Notes: generated by a model not told the origin, from the sequence alone. DNA of 64,000 nucleotides from UBA10649 sp037130755 (GCA_037130755.1 JBAXSI010000002.1:62001-126000), one strand, 5' to 3'; shown: positions 34,777-42,967, numbered from the stretch's first letter. Program-made: numbers and translations.

Positions 34777-34808
34777 GTAGTCACTTTAACTCATGAATGT
34801 AGTCACTT
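34775..34808 (-). promoter_or_regulatory. Direct repeats in the toxin–antitoxin promoter
   Basis: The 12-mer ATGTAGTCACTT occurs at 34775–34786 and 34797–34808, 22 bp apart, so both copies face the same side of the helix. The first copy includes the antitoxin start codon. Spacing and position fit an autoregulatory operator for the Phd-type antitoxin. The segment is visibly richer in A+T than its surroundings. Confidence 0.6.
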
Positions 34809-34894
34809 CAAGATTCCGTGTCCCCGTGGATCAAGCGCACCTCCAGCGTGCGACGGCCTGACGACCTCACGAACCCGCTGGATAGGGTCGCGCC

Positions 34895-35638
34895 ATGACA
34901 CGATCCGATGGCCGGGCGGCCGATGAACTGCGTCCCATCACCTTCGAGCGGGGCTGGCTCGAGCAGGCCGAGGGGTCCACGCTCGTCTCCTTCGGCCGCA
35001 CGCGCGTGCTGTGCACGGCCTCGTTCTCCAAGGGCGTCCCGCGCTGGCTCAAGGACTCCGGCACCGGCTGGGTCACCGCCGAGTACGCGATGCTGCCGCG
35101 CGCGACCAATACCCGCAACGACCGCGAGTCGGTCAAGGGCAAGCTAGGCGGGCGCACGCAGGAGATCTCCCGGCTCATCGGTCGCAGCCTGCGGGCCGTC
35201 GTCGACATGAAGGCCCTGGGTGAGAACAGCATCCTCATCGACTGCGACGTCCTTCAGGCTGATGGTGGTACGCGCACCGCGGCGATCACCGGTGCGTACG
35301 TCGCACTGAGCGATGCCATGACATGGGCGCGCGGTCAGGGCCTCATCAAGCCGGGCGTCGAGCCGCTGAAGTCGTCCGTCGCCGCCGTGAGCGTCGGCAT
35401 CGTCGACGGTGAGCCTCGACTCGACCTGCACTACGACGACGATGTGCGCGCCGACACCGACATGAACGTCGTGATGACGGGCGACGGCCGATTCGTGGAG
35501 GTGCAGGGAACGGCCGAGGGCGAGGCGTTCGACCGGGCGCTGTTGGACCAGTTGCTCGACCTCGCCGCCACGGGCTGCGGGCGGCTCGCCGAACTCCAGA
35601 CCGCGGCGCTCGCCGCGACCCTCGCCCCGAGGGGGTGA
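34895..35638 (+). CDS. rph: Ribonuclease PH
   Basis: A 247-residue phosphorolytic 3'-exoribonuclease that trims tRNA 3' ends. 'FGRTRVLCTASFSKGVPRWL', 'ATNTRNDRESVKGKLGGRTQ' followed by EISRLIGRSLRA, and 'DCDVLQADGGTRTAAITGAY' are the family blocks. The ATG follows TAGGGT (34883–34888) by exactly 6 nt, so it is leaderless, with its own promoter after the toxin–antitoxin insert. It overlaps or abuts rdgB. Confidence 0.96.
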   Translation: MTRSDGRAADELRPITFERGWLEQAEGSTLVSFGRTRVLCTASFSKGVPRWLKDSGTGWVTAEYAMLPRATNTRNDRESVKGKLGGRTQEISRLIGRSLRAVVDMKALGENSILIDCDVLQADGGTRTAAITGAYVALSDAMTWARGQGLIKPGVEPLKSSVAAVSVGIVDGEPRLDLHYDDDVRADTDMNVVMTGDGRFVEVQGTAEGEAFDRALLDQLLDLAATGCGRLAELQTAALAATLAPRG

Positions 35639-35640
35639 CG

Positions 35641-36249
35641 GTGCCGAAGTCGATCGTCCTGGCGACGAGGAACCGCCACAAGCTCGCCGAGCTGCATCGC
35701 ATCCTCGACGCGGCCGGCCTCGACATCGAGTTGCTCGGCGCCGACGCCTTCCCCGCCCTGCCGGACATTCCCGAGACCGAGTCCTCATTCGCCGGCAACG
35801 CCCTGCTGAAGGCACGGGAGATCGCGCGCATCACCGGGCTGCCGGCCGTGGCCGACGATTCCGGCCTGTGCATCGACGCCCTCAACGGCATGCCGGGGAT
35901 CCTGTCGGCACGTTGGTCCGGACGTCACGGTGACGATGTCGCCAATCTCAACCTCGTCCTCGGTCAGCTCAGCGACATCCCCGACCGTCGCCGCGGAGGT
36001 GCCTTCCACTGCGCGGCGGCGATCGCGCTTCCCGACGGCACCGAGCGCGTGGTCGAGGGAACGATCGAGGGGTCCATCATCCGCGAGGCTCGTGGTACCA
36101 ACGGCTTCGGCTATGACCCGATCTTCGTGCCAGTGGGACGCACGCAGACCATGGCCGAGATCCCCGCGGAGGAGAAGGACGCCATCAGTCATCGCGGGCG
36201 CGCGCTCGAAGCACTGGCACCCGTGATCGCCGAGTTGCTGGCGCACTGA
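35641..36249 (+). CDS. rdgB: dITP/XTP pyrophosphatase (non-canonical NTPase)
   Basis: A 202-residue HAM1/RdgB protein that removes ITP, dITP and XTP from nucleotide pools. 'IVLATRNRHKLAEL', 'AVADDSGLCIDALNGMPGIL' then SARWSG, 'GTNGFGYDPIFVP' and 'EKDAISHRGRA' are diagnostic. GTG at 35641 or 35635 may be the start; the latter overlaps the rph stop. The stop overlaps the HIT gene start. Confidence 0.95.
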   Translation: MPKSIVLATRNRHKLAELHRILDAAGLDIELLGADAFPALPDIPETESSFAGNALLKAREIARITGLPAVADDSGLCIDALNGMPGILSARWSGRHGDDVANLNLVLGQLSDIPDRRRGGAFHCAAAIALPDGTERVVEGTIEGSIIREARGTNGFGYDPIFVPVGRTQTMAEIPAEEKDAISHRGRALEALAPVIAELLAH

Positions 36250-36704
36250 TGCTGGGCGACTGCTACCCCTGCCGCATGACGGCGCATATCGATGAACTAC
36301 CGCCGCGGGAGAAGATCTTCATGCAGGGCGGCTGGCGCATCGCGCACGCGTTCAACTCCGCCCTGCCGGGCTGGCTGGTCCTCGTCCCGACGCGCCACGT
36401 CACCGGCCTCGACGAGCTCACGACCGCGGAGTCCGAGGAGCTGGGGCTGCTCGCTCACCGTGCATCAGTCGCGTTGAAGTCCGTGACCGGCTGCTCGAAG
36501 ACATACCTGATGCTCTTCGCCGAGGCCGAGGGCTTCAGCCACCTGCACGTGCACGTGGTTCCGCGGATGCCTGACTTGGCCCCAGAGGTGACCGGTCCAC
36601 GGGTCTTCGCCTTCCTGGGCGAAGACGAGACGGTGTGGGTATCCGATGCCGATCAAGACGCTGTGTCTTTGCGGCTGCGATCGGCGCTGGCCGTCGCGAG
36701 GTGA
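36249..36704 (+). CDS. HIT family protein
   Basis: A 151-residue histidine-triad protein with H98-x-H100-x-H102 ('SHLHVHVVPR') and an N-terminal 'CYPC' pair that may bind zinc. HIT proteins hydrolyse or transfer nucleoside monophosphates; the exact substrate is not clear. The ATG overlaps the rdgB stop by 1 nt, so it is the last gene of the rph–rdgB operon. tRNA-Leu follows in the opposite direction. Confidence 0.85.
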   Translation: MLGDCYPCRMTAHIDELPPREKIFMQGGWRIAHAFNSALPGWLVLVPTRHVTGLDELTTAESEELGLLAHRASVALKSVTGCSKTYLMLFAEAEGFSHLHVHVVPRMPDLAPEVTGPRVFAFLGEDETVWVSDADQDAVSLRLRSALAVAR

Positions 36705-36706
36705 GT

Positions 36707-36787
36707 GCGGGAGAAGGGAGTCGAACCCTCACGCCCGAAGGCACACGGCCCTAAACCGTGCGTGGCTGCCTATTACACCACTCCCGC
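36707..36787 (-). tRNA. tRNA-Leu (anticodon UAG)
   Basis: On the minus strand a full cloverleaf can be drawn. The acceptor stem GCGGGAG/CTCCCGC has 7 pairs, the anticodon loop TTTAGGG gives UAG between CACGG/CCGTG arms, a long class-II variable arm follows, and GGTTCGACTCC forms the T loop. CCA is not encoded. The 3' end of the HNH reading frame overlaps its first 15 nt. Confidence 0.93.
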
Positions 36788-37189
36788 TTGTGAAGTCAGT
36801 CTAGATGTCGGCGCCTCGACCGGGCGTGACGACGGCCCTCGGCAGAAGGTGGGCGTCTGAGAATGACAGTTGGGGCATAGGAACCTCAGGTTCTCCGCGA
36901 CGCAGTTGAGCGGATCTCCATCACGGTGGTCCACGTGAAGAATGAGAACAGCCCCGTTCCAAACAGAACCAGTGCCGCATTGCTCGCACGTGTAGTCACG
37001 GCCGATCTCGATGAGCGAGCGCCGCAGGTATCGGGCTTCTATGCGCCGTGAGGTAACTGGCAGTCGGATGAGGAATTCCTCAGGTCTCTTGCGCGGCAAG
37101 ATCTTCCCTGCATTGTGACCCTGCCCGGTGAAGTGCGAACTATCGAGCCCGAGCGCTCGGATGCGCTTGCTGATGTGGGAGTGCGAACC
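36773..37189 (-). pseudogene. HNH endonuclease, decayed or 5'-truncated
   Basis: The HNH core 'YTCEQCGTGSVWNGAVLILH' followed by VDHRDGDPLN and 'NLRFLCPNCHSQT' is intact (two Cys-x2-Cys zinc pairs and the His-Asn-His region). Upstream the same frame continues with the family's N-terminal part 'AGGSHSHISKRIRALGLDSS' then HFTGQGHNAGKILPRKRPEEF, but it meets an in-frame TGA next to 'TLGIR' (about 37191), and no ATG or GTG precedes the conserved part; only a TTG at 37099 could start a shortened protein. The 3' end runs into tRNA-Leu. I read it as a relic of a mobile or phage-type HNH gene. Confidence 0.65.
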
Positions 37190-37260
37190 GCCTGCGGTTC
37201 AACGTATGCCGAGGGTGTGACATGGACCGGGCTGTCACGGCCCTGGTGGCGTCGCGCCAG

Positions 37261-38064
37261 TCAGGGGCGCAGCAGCGGGAACAGCGGGTGATCCATAGCG
37301 GCGCCGGCAGGGAGTTCAGCTTCCAGCCCGTCGAACTGCGGTGAGGTGCGCCACGGGCGCGGGGCGTGCGTCGCGTCATCCCCGAGGAACCGCAACGAGA
37401 ACGCGCGACGACGGGAGGTTCCCGGAACCCCGTAGGCGTGGTGCGCCGTGAGCATGTGGAAGAAGACGACGTCGCCGGGCTCGAGCGCCCACGCACGAAC
37501 GTCGTAGGCGCCGCGATCACTCTCGATGTCGGGCAGTTCGTCGAGTGACCCTTCGGGGAACCACTTCGCCTGCTCGGTGAGGAAGGTGCGCGGCATCAGC
37601 CAGCCATCGAGATGGGAGCCCGCGAGGAACTCGAGGGTCGACTCGACGGGAACAGGATCGACCGGCATCCACATCGAGCAGTTCTGGAAGCCCTCGACGT
37701 TGTAGTACGGCTGGTCCTGGTGCCAGGGCGTGTGCTGCCGCGTGCCCGGCTCCTTGACGAGCAGGTGGTCGTGGAAGAGGCGCACGGTGGTGCTGCCCAT
37801 GAGCGCGCCCGCGACGTCGGCGGCCTTCGACTCGAAGGCGATCTGCCGGTACTCGGGGATGCGCTGCCAGTTGCAGAAGTCCTCGACGAATCGACCCGGA
37901 TCGTCGTCCTGGCTGGCGACACCGAACAGCGGACCGGGCTCGGCGAGGTTGCGCTCGATGCCGCGGCGCACCACCTCCACCTCGTCGACGCTGAACAGCG
38001 ACCGGAGTACCACGCACCCGTCAGCGCGGTAGGCGTCGATCGCCGCCTGCTCGATGGCGGTCAT
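37261..38064 (-). CDS. Phytanoyl-CoA dioxygenase (PhyH) family oxygenase
   Basis: A 267-residue Fe(II)/2-oxoglutarate-dependent oxygenase. The iron ligands are H115 and D117 ('TPWHQDQPYYNV') with a distal histidine at 208/209 ('MLTAHHAYG'), and an Arg of 'SRRRAFSLRF' to bind 2-oxoglutarate. Bacterial PhyH proteins hydroxylate very varied substrates, so the reaction is open. The ATG overlaps the stop of the upstream peroxiredoxin gene (ATGA), so the two are coupled. Confidence 0.85.
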   Translation of the reverse strand: MTAIEQAAIDAYRADGCVVLRSLFSVDEVEVVRRGIERNLAEPGPLFGVASQDDDPGRFVEDFCNWQRIPEYRQIAFESKAADVAGALMGSTTVRLFHDHLLVKEPGTRQHTPWHQDQPYYNVEGFQNCSMWMPVDPVPVESTLEFLAGSHLDGWLMPRTFLTEQAKWFPEGSLDELPDIESDRGAYDVRAWALEPGDVVFFHMLTAHHAYGVPGTSRRRAFSLRFLGDDATHAPRPWRTSPQFDGLEAELPAGAAMDHPLFPLLRP

Positions 38065-38525
38065 GCCAGCCCGAGGTCCTTGATCAGCTTCGCGACATGT
38101 CCGGTGGCCTTCACGTTGTAGAAGGCCTGCTCGATCTTGCCCTTGCCCGAGATGAGGAAGGTCGACCGGATCACGCCGGTGACCACCTTGCCGTAGAGCT
38201 TCTTCTCCCCGAAGGCGCCGTAGGCGGTGAGGACGGACTTGTCGGGGTCCGAGAGCAGCGGGTAGGTGAGGTGGTCGCGATCCTTGAACTTCGCGAGCTT
38301 CTCCGGCTTGTCCGGCGAGATGCCGAGGATGGCGATGCCGTGCTCACCGAAGACCTCGAGGCGGTCGCGGAAGTCGCAGGCCTCCTTGGTGCAGCCAGGC
38401 GTCATGGCGGCGGGATAGGCGAACAGGAGCACCTGCTGCCCCGCGAAGTCCTTCAGGCGCACGATGGCGCCGGTGTCGTCGGTGAGGGCGAAGGCGGGAG
38501 CCTTGTCGTCGGGCGCGAGGGTCAT
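38061..38525 (-). CDS. bcp: Peroxiredoxin, Bcp type (thiol peroxidase)
   Basis: A 154-residue atypical 2-Cys peroxiredoxin that reduces peroxides with thioredoxin. The peroxidatic cysteine C45 and resolving cysteine C50 lie in 'MTPGCTKEACDFRD'. ATG at 38525 has an AGGAGG site upstream and starts the usual 'LAPDDKAPAFAL' N-terminus. It is cotranscribed with the PhyH oxygenase. Confidence 0.93.
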   Translation of the reverse strand: MTLAPDDKAPAFALTDDTGAIVRLKDFAGQQVLLFAYPAAMTPGCTKEACDFRDRLEVFGEHGIAILGISPDKPEKLAKFKDRDHLTYPLLSDPDKSVLTAYGAFGEKKLYGKVVTGVIRSTFLISGKGKIEQAFYNVKATGHVAKLIKDLGLA

Positions 38526-38600
38526 AGTGGCCTCCTGGGGCGGTGCGGGGGAGCACCACGCTAGGCGATGGTCGCCAGCCTTCTGTCCAAGACCATGCAA

Positions 38601-38617
38601 CTGCAAACGATTTGCAG
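38601..38617 (+). promoter_or_regulatory. Zur-like operator of the zinc uptake operon
   Basis: The palindrome CTGCAAA-CGA-TTTGCAG (38601–38617) keeps the AAACGATTT core of actinobacterial Zur boxes such as TGAAAACGATTTTCA. It covers the -35 region of a promoter whose -10 TAGGGT (38635–38640) lies exactly 6 nt before the ATG at 38647. Repression by zinc-loaded Zur is the likely mode; an MntR-type regulator is a weaker alternative. Confidence 0.65.
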
Positions 38618-38646
38618 AAAGACACCGGTGAACTTAGGGTTCCCTC

Positions 38647-39660
38647 ATGCGACTCAGGGCGTCCCTCATGCCGATCGCGGTTGCGCTGATGCTCGCCGCC
38701 TGCTCGTCCGGTTCCTCGGCTGGCTCCTCATCGGAGCCTACGGCTGCCGGCCAGGGTCCGCTCGTCGCGACCACGGTCTCGCCGATCACCTCGATCGCGG
38801 CCTCGATCGCCGGCGACCGTGCGCGGGTGCAGGGCATCGTCCCCGAGGGATCCAACAGCCACACCTACGAGCCGGCCCCGCAGACTGCGGAGCTGCTGAG
38901 CAACGCCGATCTCATCCTCGTCAACGGACTGAAGCTCGAGGACCCCACGGTCGAGCTCGCGAAGTCCAACAAGAAGGAGTCCACGCCGATCGTCGAGATC
39001 GGCACGGCGGTCCTGCCCGAGTCGGACTACATCTACGACTTCTCCTTCCCGAAGGAGGACGGCAAGCCCAACCCGCACCTGTGGACGGACCCCAACTACG
39101 CGATCAAGTACGCCGCGGTGATCCGCGACCAGCTGAGCACGCTCGACCCGACCAACGCCTCGTACTACTCCGCCAACTACGACTCCTTCGCCAAGAAGGC
39201 CAACGAGCTGGCCGACGCGCTGCGGGCCGATCAGAAGACGGTTCCTGACGGGAACCTCAAGCTGCTGACGTACCACGACGCCTACGCGTACTTCGCCAAG
39301 GACTTCGGCTGGCAGGTCATCGGAGCGTTGCAGCCCAAGAACTTCTCCGACCCGACGCCTTCTGAGGTGGCCACGCTCATCGACCAGGTCAAGGCCGAGA
39401 AGGTGCCGACCATCTTCGGCTCCGAGGTGTTCCCCTCGTCGGTGCTCGAGGAGATCGGGCGTGCGACGGGAGCCCGCTACGAGGACTCCCTGCGCGACGA
39501 CGACCTGCCCGGCACACCTGGGGAGCCGGACCACTCCTGGCTCGGCCTGATGAAGTACGACTACTCGACCATGATCAAGGGCCTGGGCGGGAATCCCACG
39601 AACCTCGATGCGGTTGACGTGACCAGTTCGGTTCCCGACAAGGCGGAGTACCCCCAGTGA
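38647..39660 (+). CDS. znuA: Zinc (or manganese) ABC transporter substrate-binding lipoprotein
   Basis: A 337-residue cluster A-I metal-binding protein with a lipoprotein signal ending LAAC (C19) and a Ser-rich linker. Metal-ligand regions are 'GSNSHTYEP', 'NPHLWTDP' and 'LTYHDAYAYFA', with the C-terminal acidic ligand near 'LMKYD'. The His-rich loop typical of many ZnuA proteins is absent, so manganese cannot be excluded by sequence, but the Zur-like box favours zinc. It is translated from a leaderless mRNA and followed by znuC and znuB. Confidence 0.88.
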   Translation: MRLRASLMPIAVALMLAACSSGSSAGSSSEPTAAGQGPLVATTVSPITSIAASIAGDRARVQGIVPEGSNSHTYEPAPQTAELLSNADLILVNGLKLEDPTVELAKSNKKESTPIVEIGTAVLPESDYIYDFSFPKEDGKPNPHLWTDPNYAIKYAAVIRDQLSTLDPTNASYYSANYDSFAKKANELADALRADQKTVPDGNLKLLTYHDAYAYFAKDFGWQVIGALQPKNFSDPTPSEVATLIDQVKAEKVPTIFGSEVFPSSVLEEIGRATGARYEDSLRDDDLPGTPGEPDHSWLGLMKYDYSTMIKGLGGNPTNLDAVDVTSSVPDKAEYPQ

Positions 39661-39673
39661 ACAGAGCGCGGCC

Positions 39674-40459
39674 ATGACCGGCACCGGGGTCGGCCCTGAG
39701 CTGATCAGGCTCGACGACGTGAACGCGGGCTACGGCCAGCACGTGGTGCTGCACGACGTGTCATTCCACATCCACGAGGACCAGTTCACCGGCATCGTCG
39801 GGCCGTCCGGCGCGGGTAAGACGACGCTGCTGCGCGTGCTCCTCGGCACGCTCGGCACCGAGTCCGGCACGCTGTGGCGTCGACCGGACCTCCGCGTCGC
39901 CTACGTGCCGCAGCTTGAGACCGTCAACTGGAACTTCCCGGTCACGGTCATGGAGTGCGTACTCATGTCCAAGACCCGCGGCCGGCTCCTGCCGTGGGCC
40001 AGTCGGCAGGAGAAGGCGCAGGTTCTCGACGTGCTGGACCGGCTCGGCATCGGCGGCCTGTCCCAGCGTCACATTCGCGAGCTCTCCGGCGGCCAGCAGC
40101 AGCGGATGTTCCTCGCTCGCGCCCTCCTTCGCGACCCGCAACTGCTCCTCATGGACGAGCCCACCAGCGGTGTCGACGTGTCGACCCGGCATGACGTGCT
40201 CCACTTGCTGGCCGACCTGCACGAGGAGGGCGTGGCCATCGTCCTCACCACGCACGACCTCAACGGCATGGCGGCGCACCTGCCGCACCTGGTGTGCGTC
40301 AACCATCGGATCGTCGCTGACGGCACCCCGAACGAGGTCATCACGCCTGCCGTGCTCGAGCAGACGTTCGGCGCCCGCATGGAGGTCCTCGAGCATCTGG
40401 GCATGCGGGTTGTCGTCGACGAGGCCCCGGTCTCGTACCTGCCCGGGGTGAGCAACTGA
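39674..40459 (+). CDS. znuC: Zinc ABC transporter ATP-binding protein
   Basis: A 261-residue ABC ATPase of the metal-uptake type. Walker A GPSGAGKTT is at 43–51, Q-loop 'YVPQLETVNWNFPVTVME' is characteristic of Zn/Mn transporters, the signature is 'LSGGQQQRMFLARAL', Walker B 'LLLMDEPTSGVD' and the switch histidine is in 'LTTHDLNG'. It powers the ZnuB permease. Confidence 0.92.
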   Translation: MTGTGVGPELIRLDDVNAGYGQHVVLHDVSFHIHEDQFTGIVGPSGAGKTTLLRVLLGTLGTESGTLWRRPDLRVAYVPQLETVNWNFPVTVMECVLMSKTRGRLLPWASRQEKAQVLDVLDRLGIGGLSQRHIRELSGGQQQRMFLARALLRDPQLLLMDEPTSGVDVSTRHDVLHLLADLHEEGVAIVLTTHDLNGMAAHLPHLVCVNHRIVADGTPNEVITPAVLEQTFGARMEVLEHLGMRVVVDEAPVSYLPGVSN

Positions 40460-40460
40460 C

Positions 40461-41336
40461 ATGGAGACACTCCTCGCGCCCCTGGCCTACGCCTTCTTCC
40501 AGAAGGGGCTGCTGGTCGCCTGCCTGTCCGGCGCACTGCTCGGGTTCATCGGCGTCTACATCGTCCTGCGCGGCATGAGCTACATCGGCCACGGGCTGTC
40601 GCACTCGATCTTCGGCGGATTCGCGGCGGCGCAGCTCTTCGCGGCGCAGTTCTACGTGATCGGGGCCGGACTGTGGGGAATCGCGTCGGCCCTCGCCATC
40701 ACGGTCGTGGTGAAGAAGAGTCGCGTCGGAGCCGATGCCGCCATCGGAGTGATCACGCTCGCGTCGTTCGCCCTGGGCGTCGCGCTGTTCGCGAAGTTCG
40801 GGAGCACCGGTCCGTCCTTCGACAATGCGCTGTTCGGCAGCATCCTGGGGATCACGCCGATACAGATCCTCGGGCTGGTCGCCGTCACCGTGCTGACCGG
40901 TCTGTTCGTGTTCTTCCGCTACCGGGCGCTGCTGTTCAGCACCTTCGATCCGGACGTGGCCACGGTGTCCGGAGTGCAGGTCGCTCGCATCGAGGCGTCG
41001 CTGATGGTGATCCTCTCGCTGGCGATCCTGGCCACGCTGACCGTCGTCGGCGTGACCCTCGTTGCGGCCATGCTGGTCATCCCGGCGGTGATCGCGCGCA
41101 TGCTGACGGACTCCTTCGGACGGATGCTCACCTACAGCACGATCGTCGGTTCGATCTGCGGTCTTGCCGGCATGTACCTCAGCTACTACGCGGGCGTGCC
41201 GTCCGGCACGATGATCGTCCTGGTGGGCGCCGCGCTGTTCATCGTCGTCCTCGCTTTCACCGGGGGACGGGGTCTTCGGCGCTCCGCCGGATTGGACAGC
41301 CACTCCGAGGACCTGCTCGCCGAGCCTGCCGCGTAG
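40461..41336 (+). CDS. znuB: Zinc ABC transporter permease
   Basis: A 291-residue ABC-3 family permease with about eight transmembrane helices; 'GMSYIGHGLSHSIFGGFAAA' and 'TLVAAMLVIPAVIARML' are the usual family blocks. It starts 1 nt after the znuC stop and forms the third gene of the operon. The C-terminal tail after the last helix is short and charged. Confidence 0.92.
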   Translation: METLLAPLAYAFFQKGLLVACLSGALLGFIGVYIVLRGMSYIGHGLSHSIFGGFAAAQLFAAQFYVIGAGLWGIASALAITVVVKKSRVGADAAIGVITLASFALGVALFAKFGSTGPSFDNALFGSILGITPIQILGLVAVTVLTGLFVFFRYRALLFSTFDPDVATVSGVQVARIEASLMVILSLAILATLTVVGVTLVAAMLVIPAVIARMLTDSFGRMLTYSTIVGSICGLAGMYLSYYAGVPSGTMIVLVGAALFIVVLAFTGGRGLRRSAGLDSHSEDLLAEPAA

Positions 41337-41347
41337 GCTTGCGTTCC

Positions 41348-41641
41348 ATGTCGGACGTCATGCCACCCGCCCTGGACGCGACCACGCCCGTGAAGGCCCC
41401 TGCTCCCTCCGTGGAGGACCTGCAGGCGGAGATCGAGTCCGCTCGCGACGACCTGGTCCAATCGCTCAACGAGCTCAAGGCGCAGACCAAGCCTGGGGCC
41501 CTGGTCAAGCGCGGACAGCGCAACGTCCTGGGCTTCTTCACCGACGAGTTCGGCGGGGTAAGGCCTGATCGCGTGGCGATCGTCGGTGCCGTCGTGGTCG
41601 GCATCCTCGCTCTCGGCGCGCTTCGCCGCCGCCGCCGCTAG
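41348..41641 (+). CDS. DUF3618 family membrane protein
   Basis: A 97-residue protein with an amphipathic helix 'QAEIESARDDLVQSLNELKA' typical of DUF3618 and one C-terminal transmembrane helix (about 74–91) followed by five arginines. Members are tail-anchored and of unknown role. A TAGGCT box (41334–41339) lies 8 nt before the ATG. The GroES-like gene starts 9 nt after the stop. Confidence 0.78.
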   Translation: MSDVMPPALDATTPVKAPAPSVEDLQAEIESARDDLVQSLNELKAQTKPGALVKRGQRNVLGFFTDEFGGVRPDRVAIVGAVVVGILALGALRRRRR

Positions 41642-41650
41642 CCAGCGTCC

Positions 41651-42022
41651 GTGGCCGCGAGTGCACACGAAGTCGTGACGTCCCCCGACACCACCCCGAA
41701 CCCCGACGGTTCGGTCCCGATCAAGCTGCTCCACGATCGCGTCCTCGTGCACGAGGACAACGACGGCCGCGAGCGCAAGTCGCTTGGCGGGATCGTCATC
41801 CCGGCCACCGCGCAGGTCGGCCGCAGGCTCGCCTGGGCCAACGTCGTAGCGATCGGACCGAACGTTCGCAGTCTCGAGGTGGGCGACCATGTGCTGTTCG
41901 AGCCGGAGGACCGCGGGCTCGTCGAACTCCAGGGCATCGAGTACGTCCTGCTGCGCGAGCGAGATGTCCATGCCGTGGCAGTGGAACGTGACCAGTCGTC
42001 CGGCACCGGTCTGTATCTGTAG
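41651..42022 (+). CDS. GroES-like (Cpn10) protein
   Basis: A 123-residue protein with the Cpn10 fold: 'IKLLHDRVLVHEDNDGRERK' then SLGGIVIPATAQ, 'GDHVLFEPEDRGLVELQGIE' and 'YVLLRERDVHAVA'. It is longer and more divergent than canonical GroES and has no groEL next to it, so it is probably the second, lone Cpn10-like protein known from actinobacteria. The GTG start at 41651 follows the DUF3618 gene closely. Function beyond co-chaperone similarity is unknown. Confidence 0.8.
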   Translation: MAASAHEVVTSPDTTPNPDGSVPIKLLHDRVLVHEDNDGRERKSLGGIVIPATAQVGRRLAWANVVAIGPNVRSLEVGDHVLFEPEDRGLVELQGIEYVLLRERDVHAVAVERDQSSGTGLYL

Positions 42023-42027
42023 GTGAC

Positions 42028-42909
42028 GTGACAGAGACTCCACTGCGCCGACCGGTGCTCGTCGGTGGGACTGGTCGCAGTGGTTCCACGATCGTGGGCC
42101 ACCTGCTCGACAACCACCCCGATCTGACGCTGACCCGCCCGATGGAGGTCAGGTTCATCGCCGGGCATCAGGGGCTCGCGGACGCGCTGGCGAAGGCGCA
42201 GCGCAAGCCTGGCAGCTCCGAGGCGACGGCGGCCGCGCAGTTGGCAGTGGACCGGCTGCTCAACCGGTGGTTCTACCGCGCCGAGCACGTGGGGCTGCAC
42301 GAGTCGATGTCGAAGGACGAGGTCGAGGAGTGGTCGAAGGACTATCTCGCGACGTTCGGCACCGACGCGGTGACGGCCACCCGCACGTTGACCGATCGCA
42401 TCATGGCGCGCATCGCGGCGCGGCTGAATGCCACGCGCCTGGTCGACACCACTCCGGCCAACGCCCGCAAGGCCGATCGGCTCGAGCCCATCTATCCGGA
42501 GTCCAAAGTCGTCATGGTGACCCGCGACGGCCGCGACGTCTCCGCGTCGTTCGTCAGTCAGAGCTTCGGGCCGGACGACGTGTTCGAGGCGCTCGACCAG
42601 TGGGAGGCACGCATGCTGGCCTCGCATCGCGCGGCGGCACGGTGCCGCGCCGACCGGATCCTGACCTTCGAGCTCATGGACCTCGTGGTCCGTGACCGAG
42701 CAGTCACGCTGGCCCGACTGTGCGACTTCCTCGGCGTGCCGGTCGACCCGGCGATGGTTGCGTGGTTCGACGAGAACGTGACGAGCGATGGCATGCACCC
42801 GGGCCGTTGGCGTCGGGACTTCGATGACCAGACAGGTGCACGCATCGATGAGCACTATGCGGCCGCCTGCGCGCGCTTAGCGGCTGAAGGCGTCCCGATC
42901 CCCTCCTGA
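42028..42909 (+). CDS. Sulfotransferase family protein
   Basis: A 293-residue PAPS-dependent sulfotransferase. The 5'-phosphosulfate loop 'GGTGRSGSTIV' is at about 13–23 and the 3'-phosphate site is 'VTRDGRDVSASF'. 'VDTTPANARKADRL' in between fits the family's substrate region. The acceptor is unknown; related actinobacterial proteins sulfate lipids or glycans. It starts with GTG at 42028, 5 nt after the GroES-like gene. Confidence 0.85.
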   Translation: MTETPLRRPVLVGGTGRSGSTIVGHLLDNHPDLTLTRPMEVRFIAGHQGLADALAKAQRKPGSSEATAAAQLAVDRLLNRWFYRAEHVGLHESMSKDEVEEWSKDYLATFGTDAVTATRTLTDRIMARIAARLNATRLVDTTPANARKADRLEPIYPESKVVMVTRDGRDVSASFVSQSFGPDDVFEALDQWEARMLASHRAAARCRADRILTFELMDLVVRDRAVTLARLCDFLGVPVDPAMVAWFDENVTSDGMHPGRWRRDFDDQTGARIDEHYAAACARLAAEGVPIPS

Positions 42910-42920
42910 CGGGGGGCGTT

Positions 42921-42948
42921 TTGCCGCGAACGGGGCGAGTGTGATTAC
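42921..42948 (+). promoter_or_regulatory. Candidate promoter of the riboswitch transcript
   Basis: TTGCCG (42921–42926) and GATTAC (42943–42948) are separated by 16 nt and lie about 20 nt before the riboswitch P1 stem. The -10 is preceded by TG (extended -10). It is the only plausible promoter in the gap after the sulfotransferase. Confidence 0.45.
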
Positions 42949-42967
42949 ATCTGCCTCACAACTGAAT

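Noticed and set aside
36773..37099. Listing the HNH frame as an ordinary 108-residue gene
   Set aside because: Family sequence continues in frame upstream of the apparent start up to a stop codon, there is only a TTG start, and the 3' end lies in a tRNA gene.
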